A stretch of DNA of 64,000 nt from Caulobacterales bacterium (GTDB taxonomy: Bacteria; Pseudomonadota; Alphaproteobacteria; Caulobacterales; Caulobacteraceae): assembly GCA_947474395.1 (NCBI GenBank), contig CANJID010000007.1, forward strand, positions 1 through 64,000, in the 5' to 3' direction. Positions 55,769-64,000 of this stretch are shown here, piece after piece (the stretch's first letter is position 1; every line of letters begins with the position of its first letter). Position numbers and translations under genes: made by a program. The notes under the pieces are model-generated. The model was not told the DNA's origin and did not search any database. It worked only from the letters and a program-made list of their open reading frames with translations.

Positions 55769-55820
55769 TAGAGCGCGCCAGGCGAAAGTGTGCGCGGTTT
55801 CGCCGCTCGGGCGCGCTCTA
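55769..55820. repeat. Palindromic repeat element
   Basis: TAGAGCGCGCC-A-GGCGAAA on the left and TTTCGCC-GCTCG-GGCGCGCTCTA on the right are inverted arms with a 10-base loop. The AGAGCG...CGCTCT ends recall intergenic repeats of this group. It lies between convergent genes together with a terminator hairpin. No RAYT transposase gene is nearby. Confidence 0.6.
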
Positions 55821-55827
55821 AGATGCT

Positions 55828-55857
55828 AAAAACCGAGCCTTTCCGGCGGAAAGGCTC
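55828..55857 (-). terminator. Intrinsic terminator of the MFS gene
   Basis: GAGCCTTTCC and GGAAAGGCTC form a 10-bp stem with a 3-base loop (55835-55857). In minus direction it is followed by a T-run (AAAAA at 55828-55832 on the plus strand). It begins 13 bases after the MFS stop codon, so it fits that gene. Confidence 0.8.
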
Positions 55858-55870
55858 CGGCCATTCCCCC

Positions 55871-57103
55871 TTATTCGTCGACGGTCGGCCGCCAGATCAG
55901 GGCGACGGCGGCGATCCCGCCCACCAGCACTACCGGAAGCAGCGACTGCAGCACCTCGGTCGAGGTCTTGCCGCCGCTGAGCAGCACCCCGGCCAGCAAG
56001 GGCCCGGCGATGGCGCCGACGCGGCCCACGGCGGTCGCGGCTCCCGCGCCGGTGCCCCGGATGCGGGTGGAGTAGAAGCCGGGATAGAGGCCGTAGAGCA
56101 CGAACTGGCCGCCGACCACGAAGAAGCCCACCGCGATGGCGGCGATGATCGAGGTCACCATCGCCCCTGCCGGGGCTGCCCCCAGGGCGAACAGGCTCGA
56201 GGCCATGCCGATATAGGTCACGAACAGGATCAGGGCGCGGCGGCCCCGGTCCATCAGCCGGCCAAGCACCACGCCGCCCAGCACCGAGCCTCCGTTGAAG
56301 AACATCTGGATGATCATCCCCTGCTCGCGGTTGAACCCCTTGCCGCCCATCAGGAGGGGCAGCCAGTTCAGGAGCAGGTAGAGGATCAGCAAGGTGAAGA
56401 AGCTGGCGATCCAGAGCAGCAGGCTGGTCAGGGCCCGGTTCTCGGCGAAGAGCGCCGAAACGACGCTGGGGCGCACGTCGCCCGCGTCGGCGGCCATGGC
56501 CGCCGTATGTTCCTGGAAGCGGCGGGATTCCGGCAGGTACTTCCAGATTAGGGGCGCGAACAGGATCGGCACAATGCCGCCGATGTAGAAGATGGTCCGC
56601 CAGTCGCCCATCGGCCCCAGGAGGAAGCCGACGTAGCTGACGAGGGCGCCGCCGACCGGCATCCCTGCGAACACCAGGGCCACCGGCGCGGCGGAGGTGG
56701 CGCGCTTGGCCGCCTCTCCGGTCAGGGCGATCAGGTTGGGCGTCGCGCCGCCGAGGCCGAGGCCGGTCAGGACGCGGATGGCGACCAGGGTCTCGTAGCT
56801 CGGGGCGAAGGCGGTGATCAGGGAGAAGACCCCGAAGATGGCGACCGAGCCGACCAGCACGGTCTTGCGGCCCACCATGTCGGCGAGGCGCCCGCCGGCG
56901 ATGGCGCCGAGCAGGAGGCCGAAGGGACTGGCCGCCAGCACGAACTTCATCTGGCCGTCGTCGAGGTGGAAGGCGCCCTTGATTCCCCCTGCGGCGACCC
57001 CGGCCGACTGCAGGTCGATCCCCTCGATCACTGCCGCCAGGAAGCAGAGCAGGATGGTCAGCCCGACCCCCGCCGTTGCCTTGTCCTTGTCCGTCGCCGT
57101 CAT
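55871..57103 (-). CDS. MFS transporter, aromatic acid:H+ symporter (AAHS)-like
   Basis: A 410-residue twelve-helix transporter. The AAHS-type signature in the loop after helix 2 is LLLGAIAGGRLADMVGRKTV near residue 66; the first helix is AGVGLTILLCFLAAVIEGIDL. AAHS members take up benzoate, 4-hydroxybenzoate or similar acids. The substrate is not shown, but the amidohydrolase nearby could act on aromatic acids. Ends with a strong terminator. Confidence 0.85.
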   Translation of the reverse strand: MTATDKDKATAGVGLTILLCFLAAVIEGIDLQSAGVAAGGIKGAFHLDDGQMKFVLAASPFGLLLGAIAGGRLADMVGRKTVLVGSVAIFGVFSLITAFAPSYETLVAIRVLTGLGLGGATPNLIALTGEAAKRATSAAPVALVFAGMPVGGALVSYVGFLLGPMGDWRTIFYIGGIVPILFAPLIWKYLPESRRFQEHTAAMAADAGDVRPSVVSALFAENRALTSLLLWIASFFTLLILYLLLNWLPLLMGGKGFNREQGMIIQMFFNGGSVLGGVVLGRLMDRGRRALILFVTYIGMASSLFALGAAPAGAMVTSIIAAIAVGFFVVGGQFVLYGLYPGFYSTRIRGTGAGAATAVGRVGAIAGPLLAGVLLSGGKTSTEVLQSLLPVVLVGGIAAVALIWRPTVDE

Positions 57104-57268
57104 GTCGTCCCGCCCCTGATTTTCTTATCGAGCCCGCACAATGCACGAGACTTGAGCGTTGGAAAGGCCGAGCTCGGCGGCGCCGACAACCGTGCGGGCT
57201 AGACGCCGCCGACCGAACGGCTAGGCTCCGGCCCGCCGCGCAAAGACGGCGCTTGGGGGGTTACCCGC

Positions 57269-57667
57269 ATGATCTCTGGCATTCTTGAATCCAAGGCGTT
57301 CAACTTCATCGCCCGCCTGGTGCTCACGTCCCCGTTCTGGACCGCCGGCATCACCAAGGTGGTGAACTGGAACGGCGGCATCGCCGAGATGACCCACTTC
57401 GGCCTCAATCCGCCGGCCGCCTACAACGCCGCCACCGCGGTGACGGAGATCGTCGGCTCGCTGCTGGTCCTGTTCGGCCCCTACTGCTGGCTGGGCGCGG
57501 GCTGGCTGGGCATCTTCACCATCCTGACCATCCCCATCGCCCACGCCTTCTGGACCATGCCTGAGCCGGCGCGGACCCTGGAGAGCTACACGGCGATCGA
57601 GCATCTCGCGATGGTCGGCGGCCTGGCCCTGGCGGCGATCCTGCGTCACCGCGACACGCGCCGCTAG
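57269..57667 (+). CDS. DoxX-family membrane protein
   Basis: A 132-residue protein with four transmembrane helices. The first (FNFIARLVLTSPFWTAGITK) contains the conserved DoxX-like F-x-x-A-x-x-K pattern; others are IVGSLLVLFGPYCWLG, LGIFTILTIPIAHAF and AMVGGLALAAILRHR. DoxX proteins occur in various redox complexes. The function here is unknown. It is divergent from the MFS gene. Confidence 0.82.
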   Translation: MISGILESKAFNFIARLVLTSPFWTAGITKVVNWNGGIAEMTHFGLNPPAAYNAATAVTEIVGSLLVLFGPYCWLGAGWLGIFTILTIPIAHAFWTMPEPARTLESYTAIEHLAMVGGLALAAILRHRDTRR

Positions 57668-57771
57668 CACGCCTATCGATCGCGTTTGAAAGAGCTGCGA
57701 GGGCTTTCCGGGAAGGCCCGGGCGGGCGGCGGGGCTAGTCTCCATCGTCCGTCCACTTTCCGGAGACCCTC

Positions 57772-58515
57772 ATGCCGCGTATCGCGGGGGCCGTCCTGGC
57801 CTCCCTTCTGGTCGTCGGAGCCGCCGGCTCTGCCCTCGCCGCCGCCAAGACGCCGCGCCTGACCGGGATCTGGCTGCTCGACCAGCACACCTACGACCGG
57901 CAGGAGGAGTTCCAGCCGCCGCTGAAGGCCGAGGTCAGAACCATGGCCGAGGAGAAGCGGCGCATGCGCGACCAGGGCGGCCAGTCCCTGTCGGACAACA
58001 ACAAGAAGTGCCTGCCCATCGGCATGCCGGGCATGGTCACCAACGAGTTCGCCATGGAGATCCTGGAGACCCCGGGGCGCATCACCATCGCCTCGGAGAA
58101 CAGCCCGCTTATCCGGACCCTCTCCCTGACCCGCAAGACCCATCGCCAGGACGTCGAGCCGAGCTGGAACGGGGACTCCATCGCCCATTGGGAGGGCGCG
58201 ACCCTGGCGGTGGAGACCACCCGGCTGAACGACCGGATGAGCCACTTCCCGTTCGGCTTCGGCGGAGCCCTGACGCTGACGACGAAAATCACCGAGCGTT
58301 ACCGCCTGGCCAAGGGCGGCAAGGACCTGATCAACGTCATGACCTTCGACGATCCGAACGTCATCACCGGACCCTGGACGGTCAGCTACACCTACCACCG
58401 CGCCCCCGCCGCCGCGGAGCTGTGGGAATATGTCTGCGAGGTGGAATCGGCCGGCTGGTCGGAACGCTTCGCCGGAGACCCGCAGTTCCAGAAGGACGGC
58501 GCCCCCAAGCCCTAG
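57772..58515 (+). CDS. Exported hypothetical protein
   Basis: A 247-residue protein with a signal peptide (residues 1-23). The mature part starts KTPRLTGIWLLDQHTY and contains KKCLPIGMPGM, the pattern SWNGDSIAHWEGATLAVETT and a second Cys in YVCEVESAG. This type of secreted protein is frequent in sphingomonads and Caulobacteraceae; its function is not established. The 3' end overlaps the convergent propeller gene by 4 bases (58512-58515). Confidence 0.68.
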   Translation: MPRIAGAVLASLLVVGAAGSALAAAKTPRLTGIWLLDQHTYDRQEEFQPPLKAEVRTMAEEKRRMRDQGGQSLSDNNKKCLPIGMPGMVTNEFAMEILETPGRITIASENSPLIRTLSLTRKTHRQDVEPSWNGDSIAHWEGATLAVETTRLNDRMSHFPFGFGGALTLTTKITERYRLAKGGKDLINVMTFDDPNVITGPWTVSYTYHRAPAAAELWEYVCEVESAGWSERFAGDPQFQKDGAPKP

Positions 58516-60629
58516 CTGAGAAGTCCCGACAGGTCCGCCGCCTGGGCGTCGGTATGGGCGCCGACGACACTGACCAGGGTGTCGTCGTCCGGGGCGACCT
58601 CGCTCAAGGTCGCCTTGCCCTGCAGGTAGGTCCTGGCCGTTTCGTAGTAGAGGCCGACGTGCTGGTCGAAGCCGGTGCTCATCAGGAAACCGATCATGGC
58701 CGCCTTGCCGCCGATGTCCCCGCCGCCGAGGGCCGTGAAATAGGCCTGCTGGCCGACGAGGTATGAGATGGCCTTCTCGACGTCGATCCCCGCGACGATG
58801 GCGTAGCCCTTGCCGATCACCGCGTCATAGGCCTGGCGTACCGCCGCCTCGAAGCTGAGCCCGCCGTAGTTCTGGGCGAACAGCGCGACCGCCGGCCCGT
58901 TCTTGGCCAGGCTGACTCTGAGGTTCATGAACCGCTGCTGCTGGTTGAAGCCCGCGTAATAGCCGTCGGTCAGGTCGGTGGCGTTGCCGGTGGAATCCAG
59001 CAGGTACTGCATCCCCGCGGACGTCGGCGGGGCGCCCGCGAAGAACTTGTAGGTGTCGAAGGCCGCCACCGAGGTCGGCCCCGCCAGGGCGATCAGCTTG
59101 TCCACCGCCTGGGTGAAGTTGATCGCCCCCGACTGGAGCTGAGCCTTGATCTTCAGGGTCTCCTGCTCGGCCAGGAAGATCGGGTTGGCCACCGTCTTGC
59201 CGTCCGGCGTGACCACCGTCGGCGCGGTCGCCTTGGCGGCGGTGAAGCTGATCCCGACGACATTGCCGAAGGTCTTCTCGATGTCCGCCGCGACCGGGAC
59301 GGGCGGCGCGGTCGGGCCGGTCGAGCCGCCGCCGCCGCCGCCCGAGGCGCCGCCGGTCGGGACCGTGTCCGGCAGGACGAATGTAATCACGAAGGCGTCC
59401 TGGTGGCCGCCGGTGTCGTTGATCACCAGGTTGGTCGAGCTCGAATGGAAGGCGAGCTTGTTGTTGTTCAGCCAGGCGCCGGTGGCCGCGCTGTTCCCGC
59501 TGCCTTCGACGCCTTCCTGGTTGGTCGTCACCCGCACCAGTTCGCCGGTGGTCAGGTTCTTGACGAAGACATCCGTGGAGCCGTTGGTGTCGCCCGTCAC
59601 CAGGTTCGAGGCCGAGCTGGTGAACATCACCCGCGTACCGTCCGGCGAGAAGGAGGCAAGGGAGCTGCTCCCGTTGCCCAACGCGCCCGCGCTGCTCGTC
59701 GAGACGAGGGTCGTCACCCCGCTGACCATGTCCTTCACGAACACGTCCGTGACGCCGTTGGTGTCGCCGGCGACCAGATTCGAGGCGGCGCTGGAGAACA
59801 CCACCTTGGTCCCGTCCGCCGAGAAGCTGATCCGGGTGTCGACGCTGTTGCCGTTCGACTGAGCGCCGGCGCTGTCGGTGGAGATGCGGGTGGTGGTCCC
59901 CGCCCCGGCCCCAGACAGGATCTTCACGAACACGTCGATGAAGCCGTTGGTGTCGCCCGCCACAAGGTTGGTGGACGAGCTGAGGAACGCCACCTTGGTC
60001 CCGTCCGGCGAGAGGAAGGGCTGCAGGCTGGTCCCATTGCCCTGGGTCCCGCCGCTGTCGGTGGAGGCCAGCACGACCGCGCCGCTGGTCAGGTTCTTGA
60101 CGAAGACATCCTTGGCCCCGTTGGTGTCGACCCCGACCAGGTTGGTGGCGTTGTCGTCGAAGGCGACAAGATTGCCGTCCCCGGAGATCGAGGCTGACAC
60201 ACTGATCGTGCCGGAATTGGCCTGGACTCCGGCCCCGTCCGTGCTGACCCGAATGGTCACGCCGGTGGACAGGGTCTTCACGAACACGTCCGGGCGGTTG
60301 TTCGTGTCGCCGGCCACTAGGTTGGTGGCGGCGCTGGTGAAAATGATCTTTGAGCTGTCGGCCGAAAAATAGACTGGGCCGGCGCTGGCGTCATTCGCCT
60401 GGGCGCCCGCGGTGTCCGTGGAGATTCGTGTGATCGCCCCGGTCGCCAGATCCTTCAGGAACAGGTCCGTGACGCCGTTGGTGTCGCCGACCACGAGGTC
60501 GTCCGCGTCGCTGGCGAAGACGACCTTGGTCCCGTCCGGGGAAACTACAGGATCGCCGCTGCCGTGATCTCCCCCGAGTCCGCTGCTCGTGGTGGATACT
60601 CGAACGATGGACTGATAGACGACCGGCAT
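58512..60629 (-). CDS. Seven-repeat beta-propeller protein with C-terminal RsaA-anchor-like domain
   Basis: A 705-residue protein without signal peptide. Residues about 25-425 hold seven repeats of the type VFSSAASNLVAGDTNGVTDV, FVKDMVSG, spaced about 60 residues, i.e. a TolB/PD40-like seven-bladed propeller. A Gly/Pro linker (GGASGGGGGGSTGPTAPPVP) follows. From about 440 to the end the sequence (FDTYKFFAGAPPTSAGMQYL, DGYYAGFNQQQRFMNLRVSL, YGGLSFEAAVRQAYDAVIG) resembles the RsaA N-terminal LPS-binding domain, here at the C terminus. The ATG is chosen over a GTG three codons earlier. Export is probably by type I secretion. Confidence 0.75.
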   Translation of the reverse strand: MPVVYQSIVRVSTTSSGLGGDHGSGDPVVSPDGTKVVFASDADDLVVGDTNGVTDLFLKDLATGAITRISTDTAGAQANDASAGPVYFSADSSKIIFTSAATNLVAGDTNNRPDVFVKTLSTGVTIRVSTDGAGVQANSGTISVSASISGDGNLVAFDDNATNLVGVDTNGAKDVFVKNLTSGAVVLASTDSGGTQGNGTSLQPFLSPDGTKVAFLSSSTNLVAGDTNGFIDVFVKILSGAGAGTTTRISTDSAGAQSNGNSVDTRISFSADGTKVVFSSAASNLVAGDTNGVTDVFVKDMVSGVTTLVSTSSAGALGNGSSSLASFSPDGTRVMFTSSASNLVTGDTNGSTDVFVKNLTTGELVRVTTNQEGVEGSGNSAATGAWLNNNKLAFHSSSTNLVINDTGGHQDAFVITFVLPDTVPTGGASGGGGGGSTGPTAPPVPVAADIEKTFGNVVGISFTAAKATAPTVVTPDGKTVANPIFLAEQETLKIKAQLQSGAINFTQAVDKLIALAGPTSVAAFDTYKFFAGAPPTSAGMQYLLDSTGNATDLTDGYYAGFNQQQRFMNLRVSLAKNGPAVALFAQNYGGLSFEAAVRQAYDAVIGKGYAIVAGIDVEKAISYLVGQQAYFTALGGGDIGGKAAMIGFLMSTGFDQHVGLYYETARTYLQGKATLSEVAPDDDTLVSVVGAHTDAQAADLSGLLS

Positions 60630-60739
60630 ACAGAACACCCCCCGACGTTACTGGCGCCGCACTATCACTATGCGCAGCTTGGCCGTACAGAGATTCCAAA
60701 GGGCGGGCGGACCACACGTCAAAGCGCCGCACGGCTGTT

Positions 60740-60754
60740 GTTCCCGTCTTGTTC
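60740..60754 (+). promoter_or_regulatory. LexA (SOS) box upstream of uvrA
   Basis: GTTC-CCGTCTT-GTTC is an exact match to the alphaproteobacterial SOS box GTTC-N7-GTTC. It lies 80 bases before the uvrA ATG, where a promoter is expected. LexA repression and induction after DNA damage follow from the known regulon. Confidence 0.8.
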
Positions 60755-60833
60755 TTGTGTTATCGCCCGGACAAGGCACTACATTGGGAGCTAGCGCCCG
60801 CTCCTCCCGGCGGGCCCCCACGCCTCGGAAAAC

Positions 60834-63743
60834 ATGGTCGATAAGCACAATTTCATCCGCGTGCGCGGCGCCCGCGAGCACAATCTGAAGGGCGTCGACG
60901 TCGACATCCCCCGAGGAGAGCTCGTCGTGCTGACCGGCCTGTCGGGCTCGGGCAAGTCGAGCCTGGCGTTCGACACCATCTACGCCGAGGGCCAGCGCCG
61001 CTACGTCGAGAGCCTGTCGGCCTACGCCCGCCAGTTCCTGGAGCTGATGGGCAAGCCGGACGTGGACCTGATCGAGGGCCTCTCGCCGGCCATCTCCATC
61101 GAGCAGAAGACCACCTCCAAGAACCCCCGCTCCACCGTCGGCACGGTGACCGAGATCCACGACTACATGCGCCTCTTATGGGCGCGGGTGGGCGTGCCCT
61201 ATTCGCCGGCCACCGGCCTGCCGATCGAGAGCCAGACCGTCAGCCAGATGGTCGACAAGGTGATGGCCCTGCCTGAGGGCACGCGTCTTTACCTGCTGGC
61301 CCCCGTGGTCCGCCACCGCAAGGGCGAGTACCGCAAGGAGATCGGCGAGTGGCAGCGCGCCGGCTTCCAGCGGCTGAAGGTCGACGGCGAGTTCTACGCC
61401 ATCGAGGACTCCCCCACCCTCGACAAGAAGTTCAACCACGACATCGACGTGGTGGTGGACCGGGTCGTGGTGAAGGCGGGCATCGAGCAGCGCCTGGCCG
61501 ACTCGATCGAACAGGCCCTGCGGCTGGCCGACGGCCTGGCCACCGCGGAGTTCGCCACCCTCGATGAGGGCGAGACCGAACCGAAGAGGATCCTGTTCTC
61601 CGAGAGGTTCGCCTGCCCGGTCTCCGGCTTCACCATCACCGAGATCGAGCCGCGGCTGTTCTCCTTCAACGCCCCGGCCGGCGCCTGCCCGGCCTGCGAC
61701 GGCCTCGGCCAGAAGCTGACCTTCGACGCCGATCTGGTCATCCCCGAGAAGGACCGGACCCTGCACAAGGGCGCGGTCGCCCCCTGGTCGCGCGGCCCCT
61801 CGCCCCTCTACACCCAGACCCTGCAGGCCCTGGCCCGCCACTACGGCTTCTCCATGGACATGCCGTGGCACGACCTGCCCGAGGACGCCCGCAAGGTGGT
61901 GCTCTACGGCACGGGTTCGGAGAAGGTGAAGTTCGTCTACGACGACAACGCCCGGAAATACGAGGTCTCCAAGCCCTTCGAAGGGGTGCTGCCCAACCTG
62001 GAGCGCCGCTGGCGCGAGACCGATAGCGCCTGGGTCCGCGAGGAGCTGGGCCGCTACCAGTCCGAGACGCCCTGCGACGCCTGCCACGGCGCGCGCCTGA
62101 AGCCCGAGGCCCTGGCGGTCAAGGTCGGCGCCCGCTCCATCGCCGAGGTCTCCGAGCTCTCCATCCGCACCGCCCGCGAGTGGTTCGAGGCCCTGGACGC
62201 GGCCTTCACGCCCAAGCAGGCGGAGATCGGCCGGCGCGTCCTGAAGGAGATCAACGACCGCCTGCGCTTCCTCAACGACGTGGGCCTGGACTACCTGACC
62301 CTGAACCGCCGTTCCGGCACCCTGTCCGGGGGTGAGAGCCAGCGCATCCGCCTCGCCAGCCAGATCGGCTCGGGCCTGACCGGCGTGCTCTACGTCCTGG
62401 ACGAGCCGTCCATCGGCCTGCACCAGCGCGACAACACCCGCCTGCTGGTCAGTCTGCAGGGCCTGCGCGACCTGGGGAACTCAGTCCTGGTGGTCGAGCA
62501 CGACGAGGAGGCGATCCTGACCGCCGACCACGTCATCGACATGGGCCCGGCCGCCGGCGTCAACGGCGGGCGCATCATCGCCGAGGGCAAGCCCGCCGAC
62601 ATCATGGCCTGCGAGGAGAGCCTCACCGGCCAGTACCTGACCGGCGCGCGGGAAATCCACATTCCCGCCCTGCGCCGACCGATCGACAAGAAGAAGATGC
62701 TGAAGGTCGAGGGCGCCCGCGGCAACAACCTCAAGGGCGTCTCCGGGGAGATCCCCGTCGGGGTCTTCACCTGCATCACCGGGGTGTCGGGGGGCGGCAA
62801 GTCCACCTTCACCATCGAGACCCTGTACAAGGCCGCCGCCCGGCGGCTGAACAACGCCTCGGACGCGCCGGCCCCCTACGAGCGAATCGAGGGGCTGGAG
62901 AACTTCGACAAGGTCATCGACATCGACCAGAGCCCGATCGGGCGCACCCCGCGCTCGAACCCGGCCACCTACACCGGCGCCTTCACCTCGATCCGCGACT
63001 GGTTCGCCGGCCTGCCCGAAGCCAAGACGCGGGGCTACGGGCCCGGCCGGTTCAGCTTCAACGTCAAGGGCGGGCGCTGCGAGGCCTGCCAGGGGGACGG
63101 GCTGATCAAGATCGAGATGCACTTCCTGCCGGACGTCTACGTCACCTGCGATGTCTGCAAGGGCAAGCGCTACAACCGCGAGACCCTGGACGTGGTGTTC
63201 CGCGGCAAATCGATTGCCGACGTTTTGGACATGACGGTCGATGAGGCCGCCGACTTCTTCAAGGCGGTGCCGGTGATCCGGGACAAGATGGAGACCCTGA
63301 AGCGGGTCGGCCTCGGCTACGTCAAGGTGGGCCAGCAGGCCACCACCCTCTCAGGCGGCGAGGCCCAGCGGGTGAAGCTGTCCAAGGAGCTGTCCCGCCG
63401 CGCGACGGGGCGCACCCTCTACATCCTCGACGAACCCACCACCGGCCTGCACTTCGAGGATACCCGCAAGCTCCTGGAGGTGCTGCACGAGCTGGTGGAC
63501 CACGGCAACACGGTGGTGGTGATCGAGCATAACCTCGACGTGGTGAAGACCGCCGACTGGATCCTCGACTTCGGCCCCGAAGGCGGCGACGGCGGCGGGC
63601 TGATCGTCAGCCGCGGCACGCCCGAACAGGTCGCCGCCGACAAGACAAGCTGGACAGGGCGCTATCTCGCTGAGCTGTTCGTTCGCCACGAGCAACGCCG
63701 CCTCGGCCGCGCCAGCGCCATCAAGGCGCGGGTGTCGGCCTAG
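60834..63743 (+). CDS. uvrA: Excinuclease ABC subunit A
   Basis: A 969-residue damage-recognition ATPase of nucleotide excision repair. Two ABC modules: Walker [13 protein letters not shown] near residue 33 and [12 protein letters not shown] near 649; signature [18 protein letters not shown] and [17 protein letters not shown]; Walker [16 protein letters not shown] and [14 protein letters not shown]. Zinc fingers show CPACDGLG and CEACQGDG...CDVCKGKRY. The gene stands alone, with an SOS box upstream. Confidence 0.97.
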   Translation: MVDKHNFIRVRGAREHNLKGVDVDIPRGELVVLTGLSGSGKSSLAFDTIYAEGQRRYVESLSAYARQFLELMGKPDVDLIEGLSPAISIEQKTTSKNPRSTVGTVTEIHDYMRLLWARVGVPYSPATGLPIESQTVSQMVDKVMALPEGTRLYLLAPVVRHRKGEYRKEIGEWQRAGFQRLKVDGEFYAIEDSPTLDKKFNHDIDVVVDRVVVKAGIEQRLADSIEQALRLADGLATAEFATLDEGETEPKRILFSERFACPVSGFTITEIEPRLFSFNAPAGACPACDGLGQKLTFDADLVIPEKDRTLHKGAVAPWSRGPSPLYTQTLQALARHYGFSMDMPWHDLPEDARKVVLYGTGSEKVKFVYDDNARKYEVSKPFEGVLPNLERRWRETDSAWVREELGRYQSETPCDACHGARLKPEALAVKVGARSIAEVSELSIRTAREWFEALDAAFTPKQAEIGRRVLKEINDRLRFLNDVGLDYLTLNRRSGTLSGGESQRIRLASQIGSGLTGVLYVLDEPSIGLHQRDNTRLLVSLQGLRDLGNSVLVVEHDEEAILTADHVIDMGPAAGVNGGRIIAEGKPADIMACEESLTGQYLTGAREIHIPALRRPIDKKKMLKVEGARGNNLKGVSGEIPVGVFTCITGVSGGGKSTFTIETLYKAAARRLNNASDAPAPYERIEGLENFDKVIDIDQSPIGRTPRSNPATYTGAFTSIRDWFAGLPEAKTRGYGPGRFSFNVKGGRCEACQGDGLIKIEMHFLPDVYVTCDVCKGKRYNRETLDVVFRGKSIADVLDMTVDEAADFFKAVPVIRDKMETLKRVGLGYVKVGQQATTLSGGEAQRVKLSKELSRRATGRTLYILDEPTTGLHFEDTRKLLEVLHELVDHGNTVVVIEHNLDVVKTADWILDFGPEGGDGGGLIVSRGTPEQVAADKTSWTGRYLAELFVRHEQRRLGRASAIKARVSA

Positions 63744-63746
63744 GGC

Positions 63747-64000
63747 TCAGCCCCTCTCCGCGTAGAGGTAGTCCCGGGTCAGCGGCACGGTGTCGACGCG
63801 CTTGGCCAGCTGCAGCTGGAACACCATGTGCCCGCCGTAGCGGAAGCCCAGCTCCGCGCCCGCCAGGTAGAACTCCCACATGCGCCGGAACCGCTCGTCG
63901 TAGAGCGTCGGGATTTCCGGATCGGCCAGGAACCGCCGGCGCCATTCGCGGCAGGTGTCGGCGTAGTGCAGGCGCAGCACCTCGATATCGGTGATCCACA
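63747..64000 (-). CDS. cfa: Cyclopropane-fatty-acyl-phospholipid synthase, C-terminal part (5' end outside window)
   Basis: The frame is open to the window edge, so only the last 84 residues are seen: WITDIEVLRLHYADTCREWR, FRRMWEFYLAGAELGFRYGG and MVFQLQLAKR, which match the C terminus of Cfa synthases. These transfer a methylene from AdoMet to unsaturated acyl chains of membrane lipids. It ends 3 bases after the uvrA stop on the opposite strand. Confidence 0.85.
   Translation of the reverse strand, partial: WITDIEVLRLHYADTCREWRRRFLADPEIPTLYDERFRRMWEFYLAGAELGFRYGGHMVFQLQLAKRVDTVPLTRDYLYAERG

Noticed and set aside
59300-60600. Periodic DNA pattern resembling a tandem repeat or CRISPR-like array
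   Set aside because: Period is about 180 bases, in frame, and encodes propeller blades; no short repeat-spacer structure.

Overview
The window is a GC-rich, densely coded piece of a bacterial chromosome with no rRNA, no CRISPR array and no intact mobile element. It looks like an alphaproteobacterium of the Caulobacteraceae (Caulobacter/Phenylobacterium type). Three things point there: two proteins carry a domain resembling the N-terminal anchor of the Caulobacter S-layer protein RsaA; uvrA is preceded by a GTTC-N7-GTTC SOS box of the alphaproteobacterial kind; and the blocks lptF-lptG-lptD-surA-pdxA-rsmA and fabD-fabG-acpP-fabF-mltG-yicC-gmk have the order expected in that group. The assignment rests on recalled sequences, not on a search.

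Layout. 1-1.2 kb: end of a hybrid histidine kinase. 1.2-7.6 kb: secreted and periplasmic proteins (a 44-residue membrane protein, a CE15-like esterase, two DUF6152 paralogues around a cytochrome c'-like lipoprotein, an exported truncated hemoglobin) plus a scar joining two broken genes. 7.6-10.7 kb: isocitrate lyase and its divergent ScfR/RamB-type regulator. 10.8-13.5 kb: parE followed by an AbrB/MazF-type toxin-antitoxin pair. 13.5-18.3 kb: a three-gene operon (multicopper oxidase, outer-membrane porin, MbfA-like ferritin-VIT1 iron exporter) divergent from an MsrQ-like haem protein, with two Fur-box-like sites between. 18.3-23.8 kb: ComEA-like protein, FkbM methyltransferase, tandem esterases, sulfotransferase and ndk. 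23.9-27.9 kb: ABC-F ATPase and an RsaA-like surface protein. 27.9-30.2 kb: pepA-holC-I78-like lipoprotein operon. 30.3-38.7 kb: outer-membrane biogenesis operon. 38.7-41.2 kb: phytase-like autotransporter. 41.3-47.4 kb: fatty-acid synthesis and cell-wall cluster. 47.6-50.5 kb: TPR protein, queA-tgt and tRNA-Lys. 50.5-51.9 kb: a decayed stretch with remnants of three genes, including ppc and vsr. 51.9-60.6 kb: metabolic and secreted genes, ending in a seven-repeat beta-propeller protein with the RsaA-like domain at its C terminus. 60.7-64 kb: uvrA and the end of a cyclopropane-fatty-acid synthase gene.

How it works together. Envelope construction dominates: LptF/LptG/LptD move LPS to the surface, SurA helps fold LptD, the fab cluster makes acyl chains and MltG acts on peptidoglycan. 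The two RsaA-like proteins would use the finished LPS as anchor. The Fur-linked block looks like an iron (possibly copper) handling unit. The most notable points are modular re-use of the S-layer anchor domain, the oxidase-porin-MbfA operon with paired Fur-like sites, and the deletion scars at 6.7-7.1 kb and downstream of tRNA-Lys.
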